Positions 26,664-35,282 are shown, numbered from the stretch's first letter. The stretch: 64,000 nucleotides of DNA from Massilia rubra (GCF_011682065.1 NZ_VUYU01000001.1:62001-126000), one strand, 5' to 3'. A program made the numbers and translations. The notes: generated by a model not told the origin, from the letters alone.

Positions 26664-27038
26664 CTACAAGCGCTTCAAGCGCACCGCCGACCAGTCGCTG
26701 TCCATCGACGCCATCGCCACGCCCGTCACCCCGCGTTCCTTGGCCCACGCAAAAATGGTGTCGCGCGTGAGGTCGGTGGCCTTGGGCGCGCTCGGCTTGA
26801 GGTAAGCCACCCATAAGGACCCCTTCTCGCCCAGCCGCCGCAAGGCGGCAGGGAACCATTTTTCAAGCTCAGCCTGGTTCAGCGCGAAGACCAGCACCAC
26901 GTCGGCCGGCCCTTCTTCCTCGTTGATCAAGCTCTTCGGCAACTGTTCCATCATGGCCGGATGGACCGCGCCATTGAACACCGCCAGCGACCTGGCAGTC
27001 TTCAGGTACATCTTGTCGGCTATCGTCTTTTCACTCAT
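26664..27038 (-). CDS. DUF3052-like protein
   Basis: The 124-aa protein keeps the DUF3052 pattern: DVVLVFALNQAELEKWFPAALRRLGEKGSLWVAYLKPS in the middle and SMDSDWSAVRLKRL at the end (family DWS-x-x-RL). The fold is probably small alpha/beta. The function is unknown. It is cytosolic, with no signal peptide or membrane segment. It lies 33 bp downstream of the DUF2061 gene on the same strand, so a two-gene transcript is likely. Confidence 0.7.
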   Translation of the reverse strand: MSEKTIADKMYLKTARSLAVFNGAVHPAMMEQLPKSLINEEEGPADVVLVFALNQAELEKWFPAALRRLGEKGSLWVAYLKPSAPKATDLTRDTIFAWAKERGVTGVAMASMDSDWSAVRLKRL

Positions 27039-27071
27039 CGGATCGTACCCAGATTGAATTAGGAAGCGAAA

Positions 27072-27539
27072 TTATGCTACCAGTGTTTGACCGGGGTACG
27101 CACCATTGCGTTCATTTTCATTTTGATTATGTTGTTCGGTTTCTATGCGGACACCTTTGCCGCAGCGGTCCCACAGGCGGTCGTGCCAGGGCAGGACGAT
27201 GACGTTGAGCACCGGTTCGATCAGCGCGGCCAGGCCGCCAAAGGCGAGCGAGCCGCTGGCCCAGGCCATCACGCCGAACGCCACCGCAATGTGCAAGCCG
27301 GTCTGGCTGAGCTTTTCCAGGCCCAGCGCCAGCATCCGCCCGCGCGCGGTGCGCGCCAGCTGGCCCAAGGCGTGCCAGGCTTTCTCGTGCAGCGGCAGCA
27401 AGGCCACGTTGAGGATCGGCTCGATCACGGCGGCCAGGCCGCCCAGCGCGAGCGAGCCGGTCATCAGCCAGGTCAGCGCGAAGGCGATGACCATGTGGGT
27501 GGCGATCCTGCTGGTGGTTTGTGCGGCGGCCCTGACCAT
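27072..27539 (-). CDS. Membrane protein with two tandem DUF2061-like units
   Basis: The 155-aa protein has two similar halves, each with a hydrophobic pair of segments and the pattern G-x-L-A-x-G-G-L-A-x-x-x-E-P-x-L-N-V: VIAFALTWLMTGSLALGGLAAVIEPILNVALLPLHEKAW and IAVAFGVMAWASGSLAFGGLAALIEPVLNVIVLPWHDRLW. This matches DUF2061 topology, and the duplication is visible directly. The C-terminal tail is Asn/Glu-rich and polar. The function is unknown. Confidence 0.72.
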   Translation of the reverse strand: MVRAAAQTTSRIATHMVIAFALTWLMTGSLALGGLAAVIEPILNVALLPLHEKAWHALGQLARTARGRMLALGLEKLSQTGLHIAVAFGVMAWASGSLAFGGLAALIEPVLNVIVLPWHDRLWDRCGKGVRIETEQHNQNENERNGAYPGQTLVA

Positions 27540-27658
27540 GATGCTGTCCTTCGAATGCGTGCTCGATCAGTAAATGATAATCGTTCGCATTTAGAAAAGA
27601 CAGTCAATTGTGTCACTCGGGGCCATAGCGTGAGGCTATGCCGGCGCGTCCTGATGGC

Positions 27659-28243
27659 CTATTTCAGCAAGCCTGCCAGCTCGACCGCGGTTTTGACCTG
27701 CATCTTGTCGAAGATGTGGGCGCGGTGCACTTCCACCGTGCGCATGCTGATGCCGAGCTGGTCGGCGACGACCTTGTTCATCTTGCCGGCCAGGATCAGG
27801 TCGAGCACTTCGCGTTCGCGCGCCGACAGGCTGGCCAGGCGCGCCTGCACCAGCGCGCCGGCGCCGGCCTGGCGCGACAGGGCCAGCGCTTGTTCCACCC
27901 GGTCCATCAGGCGGTTGCCGTCGAACGGTTTTTCGAAGAAGTCGAAGGCGCCGCGCTTGAGGCTGTCGACCGCCATCGGCACGTCGCCGTGGCCGGTCAG
28001 GAAGATGACGGGCAGGCGCGCGGTCAGGCCGCGCGCGATCAACTGGTCGAATACGGCCACGCCGTTGATGTCGGGCATGCGCACGTCGAGCAGCAGGCAG
28101 TCGCCGTGGGCGTCGAAGCGGGCCGCGGCTTGATCAAGAAAAAGTTGGGCGCTGGCGTGCCCGCAAGCTTCGATACCGCGCGAGCGCGCCAGCCAGACGA
28201 GCGAGTCGCGCAGAACGTCCTCGTCATCGACGATATGCAACAT
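27659..28243 (-). CDS. dctR: FixJ/NarL-type response regulator, probably DctR
   Basis: The 194-aa protein has a receiver domain (LHIVDDEDVLRDSLVWL, phospho-acceptor Asp in LLLDVRMPDINGV, Lys in FFEKPFDG) and a LuxR-type helix-turn-helix near residues 135-190 (LSAREREVLDLILAGKMNKVVADQLGISMRTVEVHRAHI). It follows the DctS-like kinase by 25 bp on the same strand and faces the dctPQM operon. A role activating C4-dicarboxylate uptake is inferred from DctS-DctR in Rhodobacter and beta relatives. Confidence 0.88.
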   Translation of the reverse strand: MLHIVDDEDVLRDSLVWLARSRGIEACGHASAQLFLDQAAARFDAHGDCLLLDVRMPDINGVAVFDQLIARGLTARLPVIFLTGHGDVPMAVDSLKRGAFDFFEKPFDGNRLMDRVEQALALSRQAGAGALVQARLASLSAREREVLDLILAGKMNKVVADQLGISMRTVEVHRAHIFDKMQVKTAVELAGLLK

Positions 28244-28268
28244 GGGAGTCTCCGGTTTTTCGCGTAGT

Positions 28269-30260
28269 CTACCCCAGCGGGGCCGCTTGCGCCGGCAAGC
28301 TGAAGCTGAAGATGGTGCCGCCGTCCGGATTGGCGGCGTGTTTCAGGCTGCCGCCGTGGAATTCGACGGCGCTGCGGCACACCGACAAGCCCATCCCCAT
28401 GCCTTCGGCCTTGGTCGAGAAGAAGGGCGAAAACAGGCGTGCGGCCACCTCCGGCGCAATCCCGTGGCCCTGGTCGATCACGGCCACGCACACCTGGCCG
28501 TGCTCGCAACTGGCGGCGATGCGCAGCAGGCGCCGGCCGGGAGCGATGTCTTGCATGGCTTCGATGCCGTTGCGCGTCAGGTTCAGCAAGACTTGCTCGA
28601 GCATCATGCGGTCGGCGCTCACGCACGGCAGGTCGGGCGCGATGCTGGTCTCGACCATGACGTAGAACTTGCGCGCCTGCAGTTCGATCAGGGCGTAAAT
28701 GCCGTCGACCAGGGCATGCACGCCGATCCGCTGGCGCTGCGGTTCGCGCTTTTTGACGAACTCGTGGACGCTGCGGATGATCTGGCCGGCGCGCTGGGCT
28801 TGCAGGCTGGCCTGTTCCAGGGCCGGCTGCAACAGGCCGGCGTCGACGCTTTGTCCTTGGGCGCTGGCCCGTCCCAGCACGTTCAGGGCGCCGGTGGTGT
28901 AGCTGGCGATGGCCGCCAGCGGCTGGTTCAGCTCGTGCGCCAGCATCGAGGAAATCTCGCCCATGGTGGCCAGGCGCGCGCTGGCCTGCAATTTTTCCTG
29001 CTGCTGGCGGTTGAGTTCCTCGACGCGTTTCAGGTCCGATATATCGAGAATCGAACTCATCCAGCCGGTCTGGCGCGCCTCGCTGTCGACCAGCGGCGCT
29101 TCGAAAATGAGCACCGGCACGCGCACGCCGTCGCTGCGCTGGAAGATGGTTTCGAACTGCTCGGTCGCCTCGCCCGCCAGCACGGCGGCGAAGCGCTGCT
29201 GGTAGACCGCCATCGCTTCCGGCGCCCAGTAGGGCATGGGCGGGGTCTTGCCCAGCAGTTCCTCGGCCGGCAAGCCGACCATCTTGCAAAACGCCGGGTT
29301 GACGTAGGTGACCCGGCCTTCCAGGTCGCGCGCGCGCAGGCCGGTGACCAGCGAATTTTCCATGGCGGTGCGAAACGCCATCTGCTGGCGCAACGCGCCT
29401 TCGGCCGCCAGGCGGCGCGCGATGTGGCGCCACAGCGCCATCAGGCTGGCCAACAGGCCCAGCGCCAGCAGCACCACCGAGCCGACCAGCAGATTGGGCA
29501 GCAGGCGCGGTTCGCTCTTGACGCTGTCGGTGGCCAGCATGAGCGTGGCGCCGGTCAGGTCGAGCGCGCGTTTGTGGGTGTACACGCCGCGCCCGGGACC
29601 GGCGGCGGCGCGCTTGGCCAGCACGCCGTCGTCGCGGTCGACCAGGGAAATGGCGTTATCCTGCGCGAACCACCAGGGCACGGTTTCGTCGAGCAGGATT
29701 TTCAGGTCGACCGTGGCCACCAGGCTGCCCACGTAGGCGCCGTCGCGAAACAGCGGCAGGTGGTAGTCGAGCAGGTGCTGGCCGGGCAGGGCGCCGGCGT
29801 ACGGTTCGGCGTAGCGCCCGAGGCGCCCGGCGCGCGCCATCTCGGCGGCGTCCCGGGCCGGCGCGCGCAGGGCCGGCGCGCCGGGCGCGGCGCTGGCCGC
29901 CTGCAGGCGCAGGCCAGGGTCGAACCAGCGCACCTGCTCGAGCTCGTGGCTGAGCTTGAGCATCTGGGCCAGGCGCGCCTGCAGCGCGGCTGCGGCCAGC
30001 TTGCCCTCGGCCAGTTCGGCGCCGAGCGCGGCCAGCGCTTCTTCGTTGCGGGTCAGCTCGAAACGGATGGTTTGCTCGACCCACAGTGTGTCGGCAATCA
30101 ATTGTTCCTGGCGTTCGGTGGTTTCCATCTGGCGCGCCTGCCACGGCAGCCAGAACAGTACCGCTAAAAACAACAGTACCAACAGTACCGGCAACAGCCA
30201 GCGCCAGGGGCCGCCAAGTACAAAGGGAGGCCTTGCGGGCCGCGCGGTTGAAGTCATCAT
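28269..30260 (-). CDS. dctS: DctS-like sensor histidine kinase
   Basis: The ATG at 30260 gives 663 aa. A first membrane helix lies near residues 15-38, then a periplasmic sensing region of about 230 residues and a second helix near 275-300. A PAS domain (about 315-430) follows, then HisKA with His in SSMLAHELNQPLAAIASYTTGALNVL and HATPase with DQGHGI and GMGMGLSV. The HELNQPLAAI box is the DctB/DctS type. It is likely to detect external C4-dicarboxylates and phosphorylate the neighbouring regulator. The frame stays open far upstream, antisense to dctP, but the start at 30260 is the one with a signal-anchor helix. Confidence 0.88.
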   Translation of the reverse strand: MMTSTARPARPPFVLGGPWRWLLPVLLVLLFLAVLFWLPWQARQMETTERQEQLIADTLWVEQTIRFELTRNEEALAALGAELAEGKLAAAALQARLAQMLKLSHELEQVRWFDPGLRLQAASAAPGAPALRAPARDAAEMARAGRLGRYAEPYAGALPGQHLLDYHLPLFRDGAYVGSLVATVDLKILLDETVPWWFAQDNAISLVDRDDGVLAKRAAAGPGRGVYTHKRALDLTGATLMLATDSVKSEPRLLPNLLVGSVVLLALGLLASLMALWRHIARRLAAEGALRQQMAFRTAMENSLVTGLRARDLEGRVTYVNPAFCKMVGLPAEELLGKTPPMPYWAPEAMAVYQQRFAAVLAGEATEQFETIFQRSDGVRVPVLIFEAPLVDSEARQTGWMSSILDISDLKRVEELNRQQQEKLQASARLATMGEISSMLAHELNQPLAAIASYTTGALNVLGRASAQGQSVDAGLLQPALEQASLQAQRAGQIIRSVHEFVKKREPQRQRIGVHALVDGIYALIELQARKFYVMVETSIAPDLPCVSADRMMLEQVLLNLTRNGIEAMQDIAPGRRLLRIAASCEHGQVCVAVIDQGHGIAPEVAARLFSPFFSTKAEGMGMGLSVCRSAVEFHGGSLKHAANPDGGTIFSFSLPAQAAPLG

Positions 30261-30294
30261 CACACCTTGTCCGTAATAGTCGGTCCTGGCTATT

Positions 30295-30306
30295 GTGGAT
30301 ATCCAC
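30295..30306. promoter_or_regulatory. Palindrome in the dctS-dctP divergent promoter
   Basis: GTGGATATCCAC is a perfect 12-bp palindrome midway between the two divergent starts and is a candidate DctR site. A second small palindrome, CCGC-ATT-GCGG, lies at 30336-30346. Confidence 0.45.
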
Positions 30307-30383
30307 TGTTGCAGTGCAGAATGTAGGTCGGGATTCCGCATTGCGGTCAAGAAACGTTGGTTTTCGTAAATATGGAGATAAGT

Positions 30384-31376
30384 ATGAAAATGAAGTCGTT
30401 CGTCGTCGCGCTCGCCGCCACACTCAGTTTGAATGCATGGGCGCAAGCGCCGATCGTGATCAAGTTCAGCCATGTCGTGGCAACCGATACCCCCAAAGGC
30501 CAGGCCGCCGAGCGCTTCAAGGAGTTGGCCGAGAAAGCCACCAAGGGCCGCGTCAAGGTGGAAGTCTACCCGAACAGCCAGCTCTACAAGGACAAGGAAG
30601 AGCTCGAAGCCCTGCAACTGGGCGCGGTGCAGATGCTGGCTCCCTCGCTGGCCAAGTTCGGTCCGCTGGGCGTGAAAGAATTCGAAGCGTTCGACCTGCC
30701 ATACATTTTCCCGACCAAGGCCGCGCTGTACAGCGTGACCGAAGGCCCGATCGGCAAGAGCTTGCTGCAAAAGCTCGAGCCAAAAGGCATTACCGGCCTG
30801 GCGTACTGGGATAACGGCTTCAAGGTGATGTCGGCCAACAAGCAGTTGCGCGTGCCGGCCGATTTCCGTGGCCAGAAGCTGCGCATCCAGTCGTCCAAGG
30901 TGCTCGACGCGCAGATGCGCGCACTCGGCGCCAATCCGCAGGTGCTGGCCTTCTCCGAGGTGTACCAGGCGCTCCAGACCGGCGTGGTCGACGGCACCGA
31001 GAATCCGCCGTCGAACATGTTCACCCAGAAAATGCACGAAGTGCAGAAGCACGTGACCCTGTCCAACCACGGCTACCTGGGCTATGCCGTCATCGTCAAC
31101 AAGAAGTTCTGGGATGGCTTGCCGGCCGATATACGCACCAGCCTGACGACCGCGATGCGCGACGCCACCACGTTCGAAAAAGCCATCGCCCAGCGCGATA
31201 ACGACATGGCGCTGGAAGCGATCAAGAAAACCGGCAAGACCGCCATCTACACGCCAACCGCCGCCGAACAGGCCGAATGGCGCAAGGTGTTGTTGCCAGT
31301 GCACAAACAGATGGAAAGCCGTATCGGCGCCGAGCTGATCGGTTCGATCAACAAGACCGCCGCCGCAGCGAAGTAA
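30384..31376 (+). CDS. dctP: TRAP transporter solute-binding protein DctP
   Basis: The ATG at 30384 follows TATGGAGATAAGT and gives 330 aa with a signal peptide (MKMKSFVVALAATLSLNAWA). The mature protein shows IVIKFSHVVATDTPKGQAAERFKELAEKATKGRVKVEVYPNSQL and FSEVYQALQTGVVDGTENPPSN, the core TRAP substrate-binding patterns. It should bind C4-dicarboxylates (malate, succinate, fumarate) in the periplasm and hand them to DctQM. The specificity is inferred from the DctSR neighbours. Confidence 0.95.
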   Translation: MKMKSFVVALAATLSLNAWAQAPIVIKFSHVVATDTPKGQAAERFKELAEKATKGRVKVEVYPNSQLYKDKEELEALQLGAVQMLAPSLAKFGPLGVKEFEAFDLPYIFPTKAALYSVTEGPIGKSLLQKLEPKGITGLAYWDNGFKVMSANKQLRVPADFRGQKLRIQSSKVLDAQMRALGANPQVLAFSEVYQALQTGVVDGTENPPSNMFTQKMHEVQKHVTLSNHGYLGYAVIVNKKFWDGLPADIRTSLTTAMRDATTFEKAIAQRDNDMALEAIKKTGKTAIYTPTAAEQAEWRKVLLPVHKQMESRIGAELIGSINKTAAAAK

Positions 31377-31389
31377 GCACGCAGGTCCC

Positions 31390-31420
31390 GGGCGGGCGCC
31401 GCGCCATGCGGCGCCCGCCC
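31390..31420 (+). promoter_or_regulatory. Strong intergenic hairpin between dctP and dctQ
   Basis: GGGCGGGCGCCGC (31390-31402), loop of five, and its perfect complement (31408-31420) form a 13-bp all-G/C stem with no T-run. Such stems often protect the upstream mRNA and let the binding protein be made in excess of the permease. Confidence 0.7.
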
Positions 31421-31477
31421 GCACGCATTTCCCCATTCCCCTTTCCTTAATTTACAGATTCAACATAAGGATTCGAC

Positions 31478-32047
31478 ATGAAATTTCTCGACCATCTGGA
31501 AGAGTGGATCATTGCGAGCCTGATGGGCGCAGCCACGCTCGTTGTGTTCGTCGCGGTGGTCCACCGCTACCTGTCCGGCCTGCCCATTCCCGTGGTGCAG
31601 GACTGGCTGATTCAAATCAATACCAGCTGGGCCCAGGAACTGTGCATCTACATGTTCGTCTGGATGGCCAAGTTCGGCGCGGCCTACGGCGTGCGCACCG
31701 GCATCCACGTCGGCATCGATGTGCTGATCAACCGCCTGGACACCCCGTGGCGCAACAAGTTCATCGTGTTCGGCCTCCTGGCCGGCGCGACCTTTACCGC
31801 CATCGTCGGCACCCTGGGCGCCAATTTCGTCTGGCACATGGCGCACACCGACCAGACCTCGTCCGACCTCGAAGTGCCGATGTGGCTGGTGTACCTGGCG
31901 GTGCCGCTCGGGTCCTACCTGATGTGCTTCCGCTTCATCCAGGTGGCCGTGCATTTCATCCGCACCGGCGAGCTGCCCAAGCATGACCACGGCCATGTCG
32001 AAGGCCTGGAAGACGAGATCGCCGCGGCGAAAGGCGGTGCCGCATGA
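31478..32047 (+). CDS. dctQ: TRAP transporter small permease DctQ
   Basis: The 189-aa protein has four membrane segments and the small-subunit pattern, for example NTSWAQELCIYMFVWMAKFGAAYGVRTGIHVGIDVLI. It forms the membrane complex with DctM and docks DctP. AAGGATTCGAC precedes the start. Its stop overlaps the dctM start by ATGA. Confidence 0.92.
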   Translation: MKFLDHLEEWIIASLMGAATLVVFVAVVHRYLSGLPIPVVQDWLIQINTSWAQELCIYMFVWMAKFGAAYGVRTGIHVGIDVLINRLDTPWRNKFIVFGLLAGATFTAIVGTLGANFVWHMAHTDQTSSDLEVPMWLVYLAVPLGSYLMCFRFIQVAVHFIRTGELPKHDHGHVEGLEDEIAAAKGGAA

Positions 32048-33324
32048 GCGCCCTCATCATCTTCAGCCTGCTGATCGTCCTGATGCTCACGGGCATGCCG
32101 ATTTCGATCTCGCTCGGCCTGACCGTCCTGACCTTCCTGTTCACCATGACCGACGTGCCGATCCAGTCGGTCGCGCTCAAGCTGTTTACCGGCATCGAAA
32201 AGTTCGAAATCATGGCGATTCCGTTCTTCATTTTGGCCGGCAATTTCCTCACGCACGGCGGGGTGGCGCGGCGCATGATCAACTTCGCCACCTCGATGGT
32301 CGGCCACTGGCACGGCGGCCTGGCGCTGGCCGGCGTGGTGGCGTGCGCGCTGTTCGCGGCGGTGTCCGGTTCCAGCCCGGCGACGGTGGTGGCGATCGGC
32401 TCGATCATCCTGCCGGCCATGGTGCGCCAGGGCTATCCGCGCGGCTTCGGCGCCGGCGTCGTCACGACCTCGGGCGCGCTCGGGATCTTGATTCCGCCAT
32501 CGATCGTGATGGTGATGTATTCGGTCACCACCAATACCTCGGTCGGCCAGCTGTTCATGGCCGGCGTGGTGCCGGGCCTCATGCTGGCCAGCCTGCTGGG
32601 CCTGACCACCTGGTTCCTGGCGCGCAAGCATAACTATCCGCGCATGCCGAAGGCGAGCTGGGGCGAGCGCTGGCTGGCCTTCCGCAAGAGCGCCTGGGGC
32701 TTGCTGCTGATTGTCATCGTGATGGGCGGGATTTATTCGGGCAAGTTCACCCCGACCGAAGCGGCCGCGATGGCGGCGGTGTACGCCTTCATCATCGCCG
32801 TGTTCGTCTACAAGGACTTGAAGCTCAAGCAAGTGGCCAAGGTGCTGCTCGATTCGGCGTCGATGTCGGCCATGCTGCTGTACATCATCACCAACGCGAT
32901 GCTGTTCTCCTTCCTGATGACCAGCGAAGGCATTCCGCAAGCGATGGCGGCCTGGATTACCGGCCAGGGCCTCGGCGTGGTCAGCTTCTTGCTGGTGGTG
33001 AATATCTTGCTGCTGTTGGCGGGCAACGTGATGGAACCGTCGTCGATCGTGTTGATCATGGCGCCGATCCTGTTCCCGGTGGCGATGAAGCTGGGCATCG
33101 ATCCGGTGCACTTCGGCATCTTGATCATCGTCAACATGGAAGTGGGGATGTGCCATCCACCGGTCGGGCTCAATCTGTACGTGGCCTCGGGCATTACCAA
33201 GATGGGCATTTCGGAGTTGACGGTAGCGGTGATGCCGTGGCTGTTGACGATGCTCGGCTTCCTGGTGATCGTGACCTACGTACCACAGATCTCGCTGTGG
33301 CTGCCTAATTTAATTTACAAGTGA
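32044..33324 (+). CDS. dctM: TRAP transporter large permease DctM
   Basis: The 426-aa protein has the expected dozen membrane segments. Typical stretches are FFILAGNFLTHGGVARRMINFA, AAVSGSSPATVVAIGSIILPAM, TSGALGILIPPSIVMVMY and GMCHPPVGLNLYVASGI. It performs Na+-driven uptake of the bound dicarboxylate across the inner membrane. Translationally coupled to dctQ. Confidence 0.95.
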   Translation: MSALIIFSLLIVLMLTGMPISISLGLTVLTFLFTMTDVPIQSVALKLFTGIEKFEIMAIPFFILAGNFLTHGGVARRMINFATSMVGHWHGGLALAGVVACALFAAVSGSSPATVVAIGSIILPAMVRQGYPRGFGAGVVTTSGALGILIPPSIVMVMYSVTTNTSVGQLFMAGVVPGLMLASLLGLTTWFLARKHNYPRMPKASWGERWLAFRKSAWGLLLIVIVMGGIYSGKFTPTEAAAMAAVYAFIIAVFVYKDLKLKQVAKVLLDSASMSAMLLYIITNAMLFSFLMTSEGIPQAMAAWITGQGLGVVSFLLVVNILLLLAGNVMEPSSIVLIMAPILFPVAMKLGIDPVHFGILIIVNMEVGMCHPPVGLNLYVASGITKMGISELTVAVMPWLLTMLGFLVIVTYVPQISLWLPNLIYK

Positions 33325-33379
33325 AATATATTTTCCCCCACCGTGAAAAAAAAGCCACATTTTCTTAAATCAAATAAGT

Positions 33380-33582
33380 TATGATGGGCACCGATCCAGC
33401 ACCATACTGGTGCGGATGGGGGCGAACGGATTGCAGGTTGGGGGAGTGGGAAGATAGAAGAAACGGTAGTCCATACCGGAGAAATATCGAGGAGACACGC
33501 GTTTTACAGAATGCTGTTGGCATGTCCAAACAGCCGGGAACGTGAATAAAATTTGGAACGCACCGCGAGGTGCGTTTTTTTT
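33380..33582 (+). ncRNA. Candidate structured small RNA (about 190 nt), with -10 box and terminator
   Basis: A consensus-like -10 (TATGAT, 33380-33385) predicts a start near 33391. The transcript would hold a stem with ATCC-A-GCACC around ATACT (33394-33418 region), a hairpin CGGTA-GTCCA-TACCG and a hairpin CTGTTGG-CATGT-CCAAACAG. It ends in a textbook terminator. There is no coding frame with good codon bias. It is either an independent RNA or a leader/attenuator of ogt, whose start is 58 bp further on. The -35 region is weak. Several GGA motifs are present, but I do not identify a family. Confidence 0.5.
33558..33582 (+). terminator. Intrinsic terminator
   Basis: ACGCACC-GCGA-GGTGCGT followed by eight T residues. 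It ends the candidate small RNA (and any dctPQM read-through). Confidence 0.9.
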
Positions 33583-33640
33583 CGTCTGCCGGAAAGCGCG
33601 GCGGATTGGTTTGACGCCGTCTGCGCATATACTCTCGTGT

Positions 33641-34162
33641 ATGAACCCTCAAGCAGAGAACATCTTTTCCGCCATCGTGGAGGCGCCCTTCGGCGCGGTC
33701 GGCATCCGCACCGACGCGGGCCGCGTGCGCGAACTGGTGTACCTGCCGCCCCATTTCGGTGCGAAAGAGGCGCTTGACCCGGTCGCCGCGCTGGCCGCGC
33801 AGCAGGTCGGGCAATACCTGCGCGATCCCGATTTCCGCTTCAGTTTGCCGTTGCTGGACGCCGGCAGCGTCTTCCAGCGCAAGGTGTGGGAAGCGATCGC
33901 GTCAATCCCGCGCGGCACCGTGCGCACCTACGGCCAGGTCGCCAAGTACATCGGCTCGGCCCCGCGCGCGGTGGGGCAGGCGTGCGGCGCCAACTGGTTT
34001 CCGATCATCATTCCGTGCCACCGGGTCACCGCCGCGGGCGGGCTGGGCGGCTTTTCGAACCATGACGATGAAAATGGTTTCCACCTGGGCGTCAAGCGCT
34101 GGCTGCTCGCGCACGAAGGGGCCGGCAAGGGACCATGGCAACAGCAATCAATCTTCAACTGA
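33641..34162 (+). CDS. ogt: Methylated-DNA-[protein]-cysteine S-methyltransferase
   Basis: The ATG at 33641 gives 173 aa. The DNA-binding and active-site region shows FQRKVWEAIASIPRGTVRTYGQVAKYIGSAPRAVGQACGANWFPIIIPCHRVTAAGGLGGFS. PCHRV carries the alkyl-accepting Cys. It directly removes methyl groups from O6-methylguanine and O4-methylthymine. A further in-frame start at 33542 lies in the terminator hairpin region and would add an unlikely leader. The xerD start lies 28 bp inside its 3' end. Confidence 0.92.
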   Translation: MNPQAENIFSAIVEAPFGAVGIRTDAGRVRELVYLPPHFGAKEALDPVAALAAQQVGQYLRDPDFRFSLPLLDAGSVFQRKVWEAIASIPRGTVRTYGQVAKYIGSAPRAVGQACGANWFPIIIPCHRVTAAGGLGGFSNHDDENGFHLGVKRWLLAHEGAGKGPWQQQSIFN

Positions 34163-35040
34163 TCGACGCCTTCTGCGACCAGCTGTGGCTCGAGCAGGGC
34201 CTGGCCAAGAATTCGATCGACGCCTACCGGCGCGACCTGCGCCTGTTCGCGCGCTGGCTCGAAGTGACACGCCCGGCGCTGGCCAGCCTGCACGCGGTCG
34301 GCGCCGGCGAGCTGGAAGCGTATTTTTCCGACCGCCATGCCGAGTCCAAGCCGAGCACGGCCAACCGGCGCCTGTCGGTGCTCAAGCGCTTTTACCAACT
34401 GGCGCTGCGCAACAAGGACGTCACGGCCGATCCGTGTTTGCAGATGGCGTCGGCAAAGCAGCCGCAGCGTTTCGTGCATACCCTGACCGAAGCGCAGGTG
34501 GAAGCCTTGCTGCAGGCGCCCGACGTGAGCACGCCGCTCGGACTGCGCGAGCGCACCATGCTCGAAGTGATGTATGCGAGCGGCCTGCGGGTGTCGGAGC
34601 TGGTGACCTTGAAAATGATGGAGCTGAGCCTGAACGATGGCGTGCTGCGCATCACCGGCAAGGGCAGTAAAACGCGGCTGGTGCCGTTTGGCCAGGAAGC
34701 GCGCCGGTGGATCGACCGCTACCTGAAAGAAGCGCGTGGCGTCATCCTGAACGGCCAGGTGGACGATGCGCTGTTCGTGACCGGGCGCGGGGGACCGATG
34801 ACGCGCCAGATGTTCTGGATCCTGATCAAGAAGCATGCGGGCACGGCGGGCATCACGGCGCCCTTGTCGCCGCACACCTTGCGCCACGCGTTCGCCACGC
34901 ATTTGCTCAATCACGGGGCCGACTTGCGCGTTGTGCAACTTCTGCTGGGACATGCCGATATTTCGACGACCCAGATTTACACCCATGTTGCGCGCGAGCG
35001 CATGAAGCGACTGCACGCCGAGCATCACCCACGTGGTTAA
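34135..35040 (+). CDS. xerD: Site-specific tyrosine recombinase XerD
   Basis: The 301-aa protein has the N-terminal SAM-like core-binding domain (about 8-95) and a C-terminal catalytic domain. The catalytic residues are visible: Arg in ASGLRVSEL, Lys in GKGSKTRLVP, His-x-x-Arg in SPHTLRHAFATHLL, His in LLGHADISTTQ and the nucleophile Tyr in QIYTHV. With XerC it resolves chromosome dimers at dif. It overlaps ogt by 28 bp, so the two are probably cotranscribed. Confidence 0.95.
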   Translation: MATAINLQLIDAFCDQLWLEQGLAKNSIDAYRRDLRLFARWLEVTRPALASLHAVGAGELEAYFSDRHAESKPSTANRRLSVLKRFYQLALRNKDVTADPCLQMASAKQPQRFVHTLTEAQVEALLQAPDVSTPLGLRERTMLEVMYASGLRVSELVTLKMMELSLNDGVLRITGKGSKTRLVPFGQEARRWIDRYLKEARGVILNGQVDDALFVTGRGGPMTRQMFWILIKKHAGTAGITAPLSPHTLRHAFATHLLNHGADLRVVQLLLGHADISTTQIYTHVARERMKRLHAEHHPRG

Positions 35041-35117
35041 TTCAAATGCCGAACGCATAACTGCGTCATAATGCTGTCTTACTACCCCCCTTTCTTTTAT
35101 AACCCAAGAGGTGATCC

Positions 35118-35282
35118 ATGGCTAAAACTAATTTCCAGTACGAAAAGCGGCAGAGGGAATTAGAGAAAAAGAAAAAGGCGGACGAGAAGGCCAAGCGCAA
35201 GCTGGAAGCCAAAACGACGCCTGGCGGTGAAGACAATGAGGCGGCCGATGAGGATGACACCGAGGAAGCGAAGCCCGAATAG
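35118..35282 (+). CDS. Small highly charged hypothetical protein, 54 aa
   Basis: The ATG at 35118, after AGAGGTGATCC, opens MAKTNFQYEKRQRELEKKKK, continues with a Lys-rich helix (ADEKAKRKLEAK) and ends in an acidic tail (EDNEAADEDDTEEAKPE). The first half should form a long basic alpha-helix or coiled coil. Codon bias and spacing support a real gene. Similar small Lys-rich proteins with an MAKTNFQYEKRQ start are known to me in betaproteobacteria without an assigned function. Confidence 0.75.
   Translation: MAKTNFQYEKRQRELEKKKKADEKAKRKLEAKTTPGGEDNEAADEDDTEEAKPE

Noticed and set aside
30280-30320. A sigma-54 promoter before dctP
   Set aside because: TGGC is followed by no matching GC at the right distance (TGGCTATTGTGGA), so the -24/-12 spacing is not met.
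30261-31436. An upstream extension of the dctS frame on the minus strand
   Set aside because: It is antisense to dctP and low in recognisable structure. The kinase has a proper start and first membrane helix at 30260.
33391-33582. 6S RNA, SRP RNA or an RsmZ-type RNA
   Set aside because: The conserved parts of 6S and SRP RNA are missing, and the GGA motifs are not consistently in hairpin loops. I therefore left the RNA unassigned.
34135-35040. An integrative-element integrase
   Set aside because: The tyrosine recombinase is XerD in size and motifs and lies in a housekeeping context, not beside a tRNA or att repeat.
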